Shown here one piece after another: positions 41,428-50,301 of a DNA stretch of 53,175 nucleotides (within the stretch, counting starts at the first letter, position 1; every line of letters begins with the position of its first letter). The notes under the pieces were generated by a model. It did not search any database. It had not been told where the DNA came from and worked only from the letters and a program-made list of their open reading frames with translations. Made by a program: the position numbers and the translations under genes. The DNA is taken from contig JAJPIM010000023.1 of NCBI GenBank assembly GCA_021324775.1, positions 1 through 53,175 of the forward strand, read 5' to 3'. This DNA is from Gemmatimonadota bacterium. Its GTDB lineage: Bacteria; Gemmatimonadota; Gemmatimonadetes; Gemmatimonadales; Gemmatimonadaceae.

Positions 41428-42965
41428 TGGCCAAGCCCAAGTCACGCGTGCAGAGTGCCGCGATCGCGGGGATGCTGGGTGTCGCTCCCTCGGCATCCGT
41501 TCCGGCCGATGAATCTGGCGGTCGCGGCGCGGGACGCGGGGAAGGGGGCCACCCGGTGCGCGATCACTACGAGTCCGGGGTGGCACGGGCCGACAACGCC
41601 TTGGTGCTCGACGCGCGCCGAGTGGTGCGGCGAGGGCGGTATGTGCGGCCGTTTACCGACGATCACCGGTTCCAGGAGCTCGTCTCTGCGATCGAGGAAG
41701 CGGGCCGCACGATTCATGTCCCGATCCTCGTGCGCGTCGAAGGCCCGCCTGGTGAGGTCGAGTACGTTCTGGTGGATGGGACTCATCGCCTCGAGGCCGC
41801 GCTCAGGCTTTCCATCCCGGTGCCCGCGATCAACCTTGGCCGCATCTCGCCTGACCGCGCGCTCGCCATCCAGGCCATGGCCAACGAAGTTCGCGCGTCG
41901 ATGCACGTCATCGACCAAGTCTCCTATGTCATCGCGCTCCTGGGGCAGGGGCTCACCCGCGATTCGGTGCAGCGCACGACGGGGTTCAGCGCGGGCCGTG
42001 TCTCCGAGCTCGTGGGCATCGGGATGCTGCTCGCCGGGCTGAACGAAGGAGAGCGCGAACGTGCCCGGCAGTCGGAACGAGTCACGCACCGCGCGCTCCG
42101 CGCCCTCAAGGGAGCGACCACGGATGCGGAGGCATTCCGGCGCGGGGTCATGATGCTCGCGGCCTCGCCTGCCGGGGGTGACTATTTAGAAGCCATTAGC
42201 GACGAAATAGATGTGACGCAATCCATAGCGCATCCGGCGAGGGACGACATTGGCACGAGCGCTCAGAAAGTAGCAGATGGTTACCAATTAACCGACCGGC
42301 CGCCGGCATCCGTCCGCCGCCGCGGCCGCACGCCCACGGAGCCTGGTGCCGTCACGTTCGTGCCCGGCCGCAACGCGCGAGGCACGTCGGTCACCTATCG
42401 TGTTGCCTGGCGCGCGCGCGCCGTTCGGCAGGACCCGCAGGCCTTTCTGGAGCACGTCCGCGCTCTCATCCAGGTCATCGCCGCCGACGCGACCGCCGAC
42501 TATGCCGCGGCTGTTGCGCGCGCCTCCACACGCGGTCGCCGGCGGGGCAGGGAGGTCATGCCTGCCCCGACCGATTCATGGCGCGAGACGATCGCTCGTG
42601 AAGAAGCGGAGCTCGCCGCCCGTGTGGCCGCCCACGCCCGTGCGGCTGATCTTCCCGCAAGTCATCACGCGGGCCGCCAGCGTGATGAGGCCATCCCCGA
42701 TCATCAGAATCCGATGCCGGTACCGCCCAGCCAGCGCCGCCCCGGGGATTCCGCTCCTTCCATCGACCCACGGCTTCTTGCCGGACTGTCGATCCCAATG
42801 CTGGCCGAGCGTATGAAACGCCGGCCGGCGGAATTCGGCGAGCTGGAAACGCACGTGAGTGATGTCGAGCGGCAAGCCGAAGACGCGCGGCGCCGAGTGC
42901 GCGAACTTGTCGACGCGGAAGAAGCGGGGCGGCGGCCGCCGCCGCCCCTGCCCAGAACGCCGTGA
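41427..42965 (+). CDS. parB: ParB family centromere-binding protein
   Basis: ParB/Spo0J-type protein of 512 residues. The N-domain has LDARRVVRRGRYVRPFTDDH, EEAGRTIHVPILVRV and DGTHRLEAALRL (117-128), the counterpart of the CTPase GERRxRA box, with altered residues. A helix-turn-helix follows (LTRDSVQRTTGFSAGRVSELVGIGMLLAG, about 176-204). The long C-terminal half is unusual: TYRVAWRARAVRQDPQAFLEHVRALI, Arg/Pro-rich linkers and a terminal coiled coil (ELETHVSDVERQAEDARRRVREL) that probably dimerises. Length and sequence suggest a plasmid or chromid type. It ends 24 bases before a convergent gene. Confidence 0.9.
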   Translation: MAKPKSRVQSAAIAGMLGVAPSASVPADESGGRGAGRGEGGHPVRDHYESGVARADNALVLDARRVVRRGRYVRPFTDDHRFQELVSAIEEAGRTIHVPILVRVEGPPGEVEYVLVDGTHRLEAALRLSIPVPAINLGRISPDRALAIQAMANEVRASMHVIDQVSYVIALLGQGLTRDSVQRTTGFSAGRVSELVGIGMLLAGLNEGERERARQSERVTHRALRALKGATTDAEAFRRGVMMLAASPAGGDYLEAISDEIDVTQSIAHPARDDIGTSAQKVADGYQLTDRPPASVRRRGRTPTEPGAVTFVPGRNARGTSVTYRVAWRARAVRQDPQAFLEHVRALIQVIAADATADYAAAVARASTRGRRRGREVMPAPTDSWRETIAREEAELAARVAAHARAADLPASHHAGRQRDEAIPDHQNPMPVPPSQRRPGDSAPSIDPRLLAGLSIPMLAERMKRRPAEFGELETHVSDVERQAEDARRRVRELVDAEEAGRRPPPPLPRTP

Positions 42966-42989
42966 GCCGGCCGGCGGCTACCGGCTCGG

Positions 42990-44117
42990 CTACCGGTTGA
43001 AAATGTCGGTGCCAAACACCGCGAGCCCGGGTTCCGCCGCATACCCCAGGTGGGCCAGCCCGAACTGATCCTCCACCCATCGCAGCATCGCGTAGTGGTT
43101 GTACGGCCGATTGCTGACAGTCCCGGCACGCACGAACGGCGACAGAATCACCGCACCCACGCGGCCGCCGCCGGGGCCGTCGCCGCCTGGCGGGCGGGAC
43201 TGGCCCGGCAATCCCTGCTCGCCACAACACGCGGATGAATCCTGGCCTGGCCGGCCTGACGCCTCATCGAACGTGATGATCAACACGCCGTCGGCCGCGT
43301 ATGCCGGTGACTGGGTGATCGCCGGAACCCACTCGCGCAGAAACTGATCGATCTGAATCAGACCGCCTGGCGCGTGGTCGATGCACGGCCCGTCATGTCC
43401 ATCGTCGCACAGGTTGGGCGTGATGAACACATAGTTCGGCGTCGTCGCCACGCTTGCGAGATCCGTTTTGAGCTGGCGCAGTTCCACGACGTGCGAGTTG
43501 CAGCGCGCGGTGTCGTCGATCAGTGCGTGGAAGTACACGAACGGATTGTGCTTCGTCGCGTACTGATCCCCGGGCTCGCGACGCGTCGTGCTGTCGATGA
43601 ACCCGATGGGAGGATGCCCGCACGTCGCACGCTCTTTTTTCGGGTCGTTCCCCATGTCTTCCATGTACCCGCGCCAGGTCCGGCCCGAAGCCTCCAACTG
43701 GTCGGCAATGGTCTTCACCATCACCGGATACACGCACCCCGTGCCGATCGCCTGTCCATGCACGTCCAGGGCCGGCTGCGCGAGACTGAACTCACTGAAA
43801 ATCGCGCAGTCGCGCTGCGTCGCTTCGTTCGGCGCCTGTCCGCTGATCATCGCGACGTAATTGTCGAGGCTGGCGTGGCCGATTCCGTAGTACTGAGTCA
43901 GCAGCACGCCCTGCCGCGGCAGCGTGACCGCGAGATACGGTGCCTTCGATTCCGGACCAAATGACCGGTTGAACGACTCATTCTCGAGTACGAGCGTGAA
44001 GACATGCCCCACCACCGGCGGCTTGCTCGGCGTGGGCGAACACGCAGCTGCGGGAGCGACGATTGCCGCCAGGCCCGCTGCTGCCAATCTCGTTCTCGCT
44101 CTCATATGCGTCCTCAC
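42990..44117 (-). CDS. Phosphoesterase family (acid phosphatase / phospholipase C-like) lipoprotein
   Basis: Predicted exported lipoprotein of 375 residues, with a lipobox-like end to its signal (AAIVAPAAAC). The alkaline-phosphatase-like fold of the phosphoesterase family is seen in FTLVLENESFNRSFG (metal and nucleophile region), YYGIGHASLDNYVAMISGQAP, NPFVYFHALID, VFITPNLCDDGHDG, VLIITFDEASG and VGAVILSPFVRAG, then NHYAMLRWVEDQFGL. It hydrolyses phosphomonoesters or phospholipids; the substrate is open. Alternative in-frame ATGs lie at 44117 and 44105. Confidence 0.9.
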   Translation of the reverse strand: MRTHMRARTRLAAAGLAAIVAPAAACSPTPSKPPVVGHVFTLVLENESFNRSFGPESKAPYLAVTLPRQGVLLTQYYGIGHASLDNYVAMISGQAPNEATQRDCAIFSEFSLAQPALDVHGQAIGTGCVYPVMVKTIADQLEASGRTWRGYMEDMGNDPKKERATCGHPPIGFIDSTTRREPGDQYATKHNPFVYFHALIDDTARCNSHVVELRQLKTDLASVATTPNYVFITPNLCDDGHDGPCIDHAPGGLIQIDQFLREWVPAITQSPAYAADGVLIITFDEASGRPGQDSSACCGEQGLPGQSRPPGGDGPGGGRVGAVILSPFVRAGTVSNRPYNHYAMLRWVEDQFGLAHLGYAAEPGLAVFGTDIFNR

Positions 44118-44451
44118 CCCGTCGGGGCTGTACTCGTTTTGGGTTCACTCGGCCCGTTGGGCGGGTTCGATCGGTAACTCGTTCAAGCGTACCCGGCCAT
44201 ACACGGCCGCAATCGGCGCACGGATCTCCGGCGCGCGTACCGATGTAATCACAGCGGACCGGATTCTCCAGCAGGCGTACCAAACGACGGGATGAACGAC
44301 GGCATCCATGACGAAGATGTCATGCACTCTTCACGATTCTGTCACGTCACCATCGCCAACATCCCAGGTGTTGCAGCACGAGCGCAACGCTGTATTTGCC
44401 GGGGACACTTCGATTCCTCGTTCTACTCTTCGTCGAATGGTGCCGCGTAGC
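44118..44451. other. Intergenic region upstream of a small hypothetical gene
   Basis: The phosphoesterase leader and a stretch of ordinary sequence. A frame is open from 44308 into the following small gene but does not look protein-like. No repeat, RNA or terminator was recognised. Confidence 0.45.
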
Positions 44452-44781
44452 ATGAGCTCAGTCAGCGAACTCTCGGCACGAGTTCCCAGTCACACCGATC
44501 CATCCCTCGAGGCTCTTGCCTGGGAAGCTCGCCACCTGAGCGGTCCTCACGGACCAGGCGCCGTATCCAGCTCTCTGGCGTTTCACAGCTCCTCGAATGG
44601 CATCGAGCGAGTCTACGCCGAGCCGGCCGGTGTCTGGTGGAAGGTGACTGAACACCTGCAGGATGGACGCTGGTCGCTGGTATTCATGTCCACCGCCGCG
44701 ATCCGGCGGGTCCGCACGTATCCGGCGGACTGGTGGCAGCTCAGTAACTCCGAACTGGCTGCGCTGAGCTGGGCGCGCTGA
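44452..44781 (+). CDS. Small hypothetical protein with C-terminal WWKV...DWWQLS region
   Basis: A protein of about 109 residues with no named family that I can assign. The second half is dense in aromatic residues and looks conserved: VWWKVTEHLQDGRWSLVFMSTAAIRRVRTYPADWWQLSNSELAALSWAR. I have the impression that similar small proteins occur in Gemmatimonadota-like genomes, but I could not check. It has no signal peptide or membrane helix. The start is uncertain (44452, 44437 or 44308). A strong hairpin follows the stop. Confidence 0.6.
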   Translation: MSSVSELSARVPSHTDPSLEALAWEARHLSGPHGPGAVSSSLAFHSSSNGIERVYAEPAGVWWKVTEHLQDGRWSLVFMSTAAIRRVRTYPADWWQLSNSELAALSWAR

Positions 44782-44800
44782 CCGCCTGAACCTCCGCTTT

Positions 44801-44828
44801 CGCCGGGCGTTGCTTGCCACGCCCGGCG
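44801..44828 (+). terminator. Terminator-like hairpin
   Basis: CGCCGGGCGT (44801-44810) and ACGCCCGGCG (44819-44828) form a perfect 10-bp stem with an 8-base loop. It lies 20 bases after the small hypothetical gene and has no clear T-tract, so it may work with Rho or as a structural block. Confidence 0.55.
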
Positions 44829-44892
44829 GCTATGCTACGTTAGCACCTGTCCACGTAGCCGCTTCAGCGACTCGCCGCTTCAGGAGGACCGT

Positions 44893-45285
44893 ATGGTCAT
44901 CTCTCCAGCGCATGCTCCGGCCCCGCAGTCCGAGTCGCTCGGTGCCACGCTCGCAGCTGCCGGCCGCTCCGCTCCCATCTGGATCCTGGCCATCCTCGGC
45001 GTCACTGGAGCCGTCGCCACAGCCGCCATCCTCATCGTGGCTCGTGCCCACTGGGTGCTCTCGCTCCCGTTCTCACTCGTGGCCCTTTTCGGCGCGTGGG
45101 GGCTCACCGAGCAGGGAAGGACCGCCGTGGACAAGGTGCAGGCCCTCCATGCGACGAATCGCTACGTCCTGGACGGCATCCTGCAGGCCGTCGGGGTTCT
45201 CCTCGTTGTTGCCGGCGCGGTCGTGTCCACGATCCTCGTGTTCGCCGTGACGTTCTTCCTCGCCGGAGACGCGCCGGTCCTGTAG
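44893..45285 (+). CDS. Hypothetical membrane protein
   Basis: A 130-residue protein with three hydrophobic segments: APIWILAILGVTGAVATAAILIV, HWVLSLPFSLVALFGAWGL and ILQAVGVLLVVAGAVVSTILVFAVTFFLAG. A short charged loop (TEQGRTAVDKVQALHATNRY) separates the second and third. No family is recognised. A strong AGGAGG 5 bases before the ATG makes the start secure. A partial module B palindrome follows the stop at 45317-45332. Confidence 0.7.
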   Translation: MVISPAHAPAPQSESLGATLAAAGRSAPIWILAILGVTGAVATAAILIVARAHWVLSLPFSLVALFGAWGLTEQGRTAVDKVQALHATNRYVLDGILQAVGVLLVVAGAVVSTILVFAVTFFLAGDAPVL

Positions 45286-45316
45286 TGACGGCGCAGGCGC
45301 TGGTGCGGCTGCGATA

Positions 45317-45332
45317 GGGCCGGTCGCGACCG
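45317..45332 (+). repeat. Dispersed repeat module B, partial copy
   Basis: GGGCCGGTCGCGACCG is 16 bases of the module B palindrome. It lies between two convergent small membrane-protein genes. Confidence 0.65.
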
Positions 45333-45333
45333 A

Positions 45334-45555
45334 TTAGAACTGTTTTCGAAGAAATTCGAAAAGAACGTAACCGATAAGCGCGGCGACCACGGCGATCTCG
45401 AGATTCGCAGTTGTGAAAACATCCGCAATCGCCCAAGCGAGCCCCTTCTTCTGACCCCAACCTGAGCGCTCAAATTCGCCCATGAGAAGGTTGGAATAAA
45501 AAAGGAAGATGATAAACGCCACCTCGATCACCGCTCTCCACACGTTCTTTTTCAT
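45334..45555 (-). CDS. Small conserved-looking membrane protein
   Basis: A 73-residue protein with two hydrophobic helices: VWRAVIEVAFIIFLFYSNLLMGEF and ANLEIAVVAALIGYVLFEFLRK. The pattern VEVAFIIFLFYSNLLMGEFERS seems familiar from soil-bacterial genomes, but no function is known to me. It is less GC-rich than its neighbours. AAGGA lies 11 bases upstream of the ATG. Confidence 0.72.
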   Translation of the reverse strand: MKKNVWRAVIEVAFIIFLFYSNLLMGEFERSGWGQKKGLAWAIADVFTTANLEIAVVAALIGYVLFEFLRKQF

Positions 45556-45618
45556 GGGTGTAGAAATCCTTGCAGAATCCTCCCAAGGCGATTGATGTGA
45601 GCAGTGTGGGGCGTGCCC

Positions 45619-47991
45619 TTACTGCCCCCCGGCTGGCAGATGGTCCGTGAGATACCGCGTCAGCAGCGAATAGAGGTGCACGGTCGTGCCCGGACCCTCG
45701 CGGATGGCATGGGTGCGGTTCGGATACACCATCAGATCGAACGGCTTCCCGAGCGCCACGAGCCGGTTCACCAGACGCTCCGTGCCCTGGTAATGCACGT
45801 TGTCGTCGCCCGATCCGTGCACGATCAACAGATGGCCGCGCAGCCCGTCCGCAAAATTGATCGGTGACCCGCGCCGGTACCCGTCCACGTTGGTCTCGGG
45901 CAATCCCATGTACCGCTCTTCATAGATCGTGTCGTACAGCCGCTCGTCCGGTACTGGCGCGACCGCCATTCCGACGGAGAACACGTCCGGATACCGGAAC
46001 ATGCAGTTGAGGGTGTTCGACCCGCCGCCGCTCCAACCCCAGATCCCGACACGCGCCGAATCCAGATACGAACGTGTGCGCGTCAGTGTCCGCACCGCGG
46101 CTGCCTGATCTGCCGACGACATCTCGCCAACGGCACCGTACACGATCTTCCGCCACGCCCGCCCCTTGGGCGCTGGCGTCCCGCGGTTATCGATGCTCAC
46201 CACGACATAGCCGTGGTCCGCGAGCCACCGGAACCACAGTTGCTGCCGATCGCCCCACCGATCGACCACGGTCTGCGCCGCGACTTCGCCGTACACGAAC
46301 ACCAGCATCGGATACCGCTTCGCCGGATCGAAATCGCGTGGCTTGATCATGTACCCATCGAGCGTCACACCATTGCCGATGCCGGTCGTGAAAAACTCGA
46401 TCGGGCGGCCAGCCACGAGCGGCGCCACCGCCGCCTGCAGCGGGGCGTTTGTTTCCGTCGTCCTCACCACGGTATGACTGGGGAGCTTCACGATGTCGAA
46501 TGTCCACGGCTTGTCGATCGCGGAATACCCGTGCTGCGCCCACTGTCCATCGTTCGAGATCGTGTACATGTTCGTCCCCGCCTCGTTGGCCGGCGTCACG
46601 CGCTCCGCCGTCCCCTTTCCATCGAGGCGTACCCGGTACAACGCTCGCCGCGTCGCGTTGTCCGGCGACGCCGCGAAGTACACCCACCCGTTCCCTGAAT
46701 TCGCCGGGCTTTCCACGATCCGCTGGATGCCGAGGATGTCGTAGGCTCCTGGTGTGATGAGAGTGATGTGGCTCCCGTCGCGCGACACCCGGTAGACGTG
46801 CCGCCATCCGTCACGCTCGCTGACCCACAGGAACTCCGCGCCTCCATGCAGCCACGCGAGATCATTCACGACATCGACCCACGCGCTATCGTGCTCGGCC
46901 AGCACCGTGCGCGCCGTTCCGGTGTGCGCGTCCGCCAGCATCACCGCATCGGTGTCCTGCAGCCGGTTCAATCGCTGCAGCACCAGCTCGGACGAGTTAT
47001 CGGCCCAGTCCAGCCGCGCCAGATAGTTATTGCGCGGATCGCCCGCCAGTTGAATCCACGTCGTCGGGCCGCCGGTACTCGCCACGATGCCGCCGCGGAC
47101 TGCGGAGTTGGTCGTGCCGGCCTTCGGGTACTGGACCGGCACCACGAACGAGTAGAGGGAGTCGGTGTCGTCGATGAGATCGAAGTCGCGGACTCCGGAG
47201 ACGTCGAACTGCCAGTACGCGATGTGCTTGCCGTCGGGCGACCACCGGAAACAGTCGCGGATGTGCAGCTCTTCCTCGTACACCCAGTCCGACGTCCCAT
47301 TGATGATCGTGCGCGAGCCGTCGGTCGTGAGCCGGACCGGCGGAGCCGGATGGCCAGCCGCCAGGGCGGCGGCGTCCTCCACATACAGGTCGTTGTCGCG
47401 AACGTACGCGATACGTCCGCCGTCCGGTGAGAACTTGGCGAACATGAGTGTGGACGGCTTGGCATCCGGCCCGCCCAGCTTGGCGAGCACGCCGGAAGTC
47501 CGGTCGAACAGCCAGTAGTCGCCACGAGTATTATCCCGCCATACTCTGGCCGTGTTGGTGAAGATCAATACTCGCTTGCTGTCCGGCGACCATGCGTAGT
47601 CGTCGATCGCCAGCGCCTTCGTCGCCCCGGGCGGAATCAGCTGGTGAGCCGCGACCAGCACCGTGCGCGCACCCGACGCCGCATCGTACCGCACGATGTC
47701 CGTGCCGGATGAATCGCTCGACGGCTCGAGCGCGCTATACGCCGCCGGTCCTGGAGTCGAGAGCCACCGGAGATCTCCGGGGACCCGTGTCCGGAACTCC
47801 GCCCCGGTCATGATCTCCCCGACTGTCAGTGCCGCACTCGCCCCGCTCCCTGCGGCTTGTGCCGCAGCAGGTGGCGCGCCAGGCACCAGCCACGACACGC
47901 CGGCAACCAGGCACGCTGCGAAGCAGTGAAGCACCGAAGCCTTGCGCACGGTCCGTGATGCGCTGGCTGCCGCGGGACGAGTCCACTCCAT
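45619..47991 (-). CDS. S9 family peptidase, dipeptidyl peptidase IV-like
   Basis: Exported prolyl-oligopeptidase-clan enzyme of about 790 residues. A signal peptide (VLHCFAACLVAGVSWLVPGAPPAAAQ) and an N-terminal beta-propeller precede the alpha/beta-hydrolase domain. NGTSDWVYEEELHIRDCF carries the double-Glu motif that fixes the substrate N-terminus in DPP IV. The triad is Ser654 in GWSGGG, Asp729 or Asp730 in GSGDDNVH, and His761 in NRTHAI. It should release X-Pro or X-Ala dipeptides from peptides in the periplasm. The ATG at 47991 has GGAGA 5 bases upstream; a longer start at 48027 is less likely. Confidence 0.94.
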   Translation of the reverse strand: MEWTRPAAASASRTVRKASVLHCFAACLVAGVSWLVPGAPPAAAQAAGSGASAALTVGEIMTGAEFRTRVPGDLRWLSTPGPAAYSALEPSSDSSGTDIVRYDAASGARTVLVAAHQLIPPGATKALAIDDYAWSPDSKRVLIFTNTARVWRDNTRGDYWLFDRTSGVLAKLGGPDAKPSTLMFAKFSPDGGRIAYVRDNDLYVEDAAALAAGHPAPPVRLTTDGSRTIINGTSDWVYEEELHIRDCFRWSPDGKHIAYWQFDVSGVRDFDLIDDTDSLYSFVVPVQYPKAGTTNSAVRGGIVASTGGPTTWIQLAGDPRNNYLARLDWADNSSELVLQRLNRLQDTDAVMLADAHTGTARTVLAEHDSAWVDVVNDLAWLHGGAEFLWVSERDGWRHVYRVSRDGSHITLITPGAYDILGIQRIVESPANSGNGWVYFAASPDNATRRALYRVRLDGKGTAERVTPANEAGTNMYTISNDGQWAQHGYSAIDKPWTFDIVKLPSHTVVRTTETNAPLQAAVAPLVAGRPIEFFTTGIGNGVTLDGYMIKPRDFDPAKRYPMLVFVYGEVAAQTVVDRWGDRQQLWFRWLADHGYVVVSIDNRGTPAPKGRAWRKIVYGAVGEMSSADQAAAVRTLTRTRSYLDSARVGIWGWSGGGSNTLNCMFRYPDVFSVGMAVAPVPDERLYDTIYEERYMGLPETNVDGYRRGSPINFADGLRGHLLIVHGSGDDNVHYQGTERLVNRLVALGKPFDLMVYPNRTHAIREGPGTTVHLYSLLTRYLTDHLPAGGQ

Positions 47992-48150
47992 GATAATCTC
48001 CAGTCGAGTCTCAATGCGGAACAACAATCACACGAAACCTGTGATTGGTCAGAGATCCCAGAATGTGAAACATGCGCCACGGATCGGATAGCGTGAAGAA
48101 TGGGGGCGGGTGCGGGCGGGCTGTTCACCCCCCGGGTGGCAACCTGGCTT

Positions 48151-48206
48151 GCGGTGGTGGCGGCCCATTACAGCGGGCCGGTCGCGACCGGCCCCTACCA
48201 GGGAAG
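48151..48206 (+). repeat. Dispersed repeat, module B copy
   Basis: GCGGTGGTGGCGGCCCATTA leads to the perfect palindrome GGGCCGGTCGCGACCGGCCC at 48175-48194, then CTACCAGGG as at 2.05 kb. CCCCTACCAGGG recurs at about 48250. The surrounding spacer of about 325 bases between the peptidase and MFS genes holds no gene. Confidence 0.8.
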
Positions 48207-48317
48207 GAATGGTGCGATGCCAGTGGTCGCGATATAGGGCCGAAATGTGGCCCCTACCAGGGATCGATCTCGCCGGTACTGCTGGTTACCAGGGACGGAT
48301 TTCGGCGGTGCTACCGG

Positions 48318-49772
48318 CTACTCGCCAGTGCCGACTGCTGGCAGGTATGGATCGGCGGCTGACAGAGGTGCCGCGATGCTTTCCAGCGGCCGGCGCTCTG
48401 CGGCGATGCCCAGCACGAGCTCCGTGAGCGCGGCTCCCAGCATCAGTACTGCGCCGAGCAAGTAGCCCCAAACGACTTGGTGCCGCTCGCCGCTCGCGAT
48501 CAAGTGGCCGAACAGCCATGGGGCTGCGACCCCGCCCAGCAAGGTCCCGGCGGCATAGAAGAGTGCGATGGCGATCGCGCGCACTTCGAGCGGGAAGGAC
48601 TCGCTGATGGTCAGGTACGCGGCACTCGCGGCCGCCGAGGCGAAGAAGAAGATCACCGACCACGCCATGGTCTGTGTGGTCGCGTCTAGCAGCCCGGCCC
48701 CGAACATCGCTGCCACGCCGGCCAGCAGGACTCCCGACAGCGCGTACGTGCCCGCGATCATCGGCCGGCGGCCGATCGTGTCGAACCAGTGCCCGAGCAA
48801 CAGCGGGCCTGTGAAGTTGCCCAGTGCAAAGGGCAGCAGATACCAGCCGATGCTCGCCGCTCCGATTCCGTAGAATCGCCGCAATACCAGCGCGTACGTG
48901 AAGAAGATTGCGTTGTAGAAGAACGCCTGCGATGCGATGAGCACGATGCCGAGAACGGTGCGCCGCGGGTAGAGCGTGATCAGAGTCCGCGCGACCTCGC
49001 GAAGCGAGGTGTGCCCTCTCGCGATCAGTCGCAAGGTGCCCTGCGCGAGAGGCAGCGGCCGCCCCGTGGACGCCGTGATTCGCGCCTCGATCTCGTCCAC
49101 GATCCGCGTTGCTTCGCCGATCCGCCCATGCACCATCAGCCACCGCGGGCTCTCCGGCACGTGCCGCCGGAGCACGAGGATCCCGAGTCCCAGGACCGCC
49201 CCGGTCCCGAACGCCACGCGCCACCCCACGTCGGGTGGAAGCCGCCCGGGGTGCAGCAGGATGAGAGTGCTCGCGGCGGCCATCGCCGCACCGACCCAGA
49301 AGCTGCCGTTGATGGCGAGATCGGTCCGGCCGCGGTACCGGGCCGGCATCAGTTCCTGGATGGCCGAGTTGATTGCCGTTCCCTCGCCACCAATTCCGGC
49401 ACCGGTCAGCATCCGGAACGCGGCGTAGCTCCAGAAGCTCCACGAGCAGGCGGTCGCCGCCGTGGCAACGAGATAGAGCCCGAGGGTGATCGTGAACAGC
49501 CGCTTCCGCCCCCAGCGGTCGGTTAGCCACCCGAACCCGATCGCGCCACCGACGACGCCGAGCAGGTACGTGCTCGCCGCCGCCCCGATCTGGGTTGCGC
49601 TGAGGTGGAGAACCGGACTGTCCTGCAGCGCCCCCGACAGCGAGCCGGCCAGCGTGACCTCGAGACCGTCGAGGATCCAGGTGATGCCGAGCGCCACCAC
49701 GATGAGCGAGTGGAACGCGCTCCACGGTAACCGGTCCAACCGCGCAGGGATGTCCGTCTCGGCGGTCTCCAT
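48318..49772 (-). CDS. MFS transporter (sugar/metabolite porter type)
   Basis: Twelve-helix major facilitator permease of 484 residues. Sugar-porter-like motifs are LTDRWGRKRLF in the loop between helices 2 and 3, GIGGEGTAINSAIQELMPARYRGR, VPESPRWLMVHGR after helix 6 and FDTIGRRPMIAGTYALSG in the second half. The substrate cannot be told; the closest pattern is metabolite:H+ symporters of the SP or AAHS subfamilies. The C-terminal 15 residues are encoded in sequence adjoining an intergenic repeat, so the true C-terminus may have drifted. Confidence 0.9.
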   Translation of the reverse strand: METAETDIPARLDRLPWSAFHSLIVVALGITWILDGLEVTLAGSLSGALQDSPVLHLSATQIGAAASTYLLGVVGGAIGFGWLTDRWGRKRLFTITLGLYLVATAATACSWSFWSYAAFRMLTGAGIGGEGTAINSAIQELMPARYRGRTDLAINGSFWVGAAMAAASTLILLHPGRLPPDVGWRVAFGTGAVLGLGILVLRRHVPESPRWLMVHGRIGEATRIVDEIEARITASTGRPLPLAQGTLRLIARGHTSLREVARTLITLYPRRTVLGIVLIASQAFFYNAIFFTYALVLRRFYGIGAASIGWYLLPFALGNFTGPLLLGHWFDTIGRRPMIAGTYALSGVLLAGVAAMFGAGLLDATTQTMAWSVIFFFASAAASAAYLTISESFPLEVRAIAIALFYAAGTLLGGVAAPWLFGHLIASGERHQVVWGYLLGAVLMLGAALTELVLGIAAERRPLESIAAPLSAADPYLPAVGTGE

Positions 49773-49869
49773 ATCCCGAGCAAGCTACCCCGATCACCCT
49801 TCCCGGCGGGCGGCCCGCGCGTCGGGTGGCCGCATGGGATAGCGACGGTGTTCCGGCGGCGTCCGTAGG

Positions 49870-50031
49870 GGGGCCGTTGCCCGAACAGGGCGACCTTCGG
49901 TTCGCGAACGGCCCCCGCTGCGTTTTGCTGCGGCATCCGATGCGGCATGTGGATTGGCGTGGGACGGATCTGGTGGCAATCCGGGGTTCTGGTGGTGGCG
50001 GCCGATTACGGCGGGCCGGTCGTGACCGCCC
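49870..50031 (+). repeat. Composite dispersed repeat copy (modules A and B), near full length
   Basis: GGGGCCGTTGCCCGAACAGG at the left end through TTCGCGAACGGCCCCCGCTG, CGTTTTGCTGCGGCATCC and GGATTGGCG to module B (GGGCCGGTCGTGACCGCCC, 50013-50031). It is nearly identical to the 1.89-kb copy in order and spacing. The rest of the spacer to 50301 shows no gene. Confidence 0.85.
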
Positions 50032-50301
50032 TTCGTTTACCCGCCATCGCCACCGGCGCGAAACCGGATTGCGCCTGCCGGCCTAACCGCGTATTTCTGA
50101 ACCATGCGGATGATGGCTTCCACGTTCGTGTGCTGCTGTACGTGTTGCCGATGCGCCTTCAGGCGACCGGGAACGACTACGTGCTGCTCGTGAGTCTTTA
50201 GGCCACAAACCGCTCCGTAAGCACTCCCTCCCCGGTCGCCCTTTTCAGAGCGGCCGGTTTTGGTCTGCGCCGCTTCGGTCACCCTCTTCCGGTATACGAC
50301 G

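Noticed and set aside
40486-41586. 366-residue minus-strand frame antisense to parA
   Set aside because: No recognisable domain; parA with its P-loop and coupled parB explains the DNA.
48286-49797. 503-residue minus-strand frame overlapping the MFS gene
   Set aside because: Arg/Gly/Ala-rich shadow of the MFS transporter in another frame.
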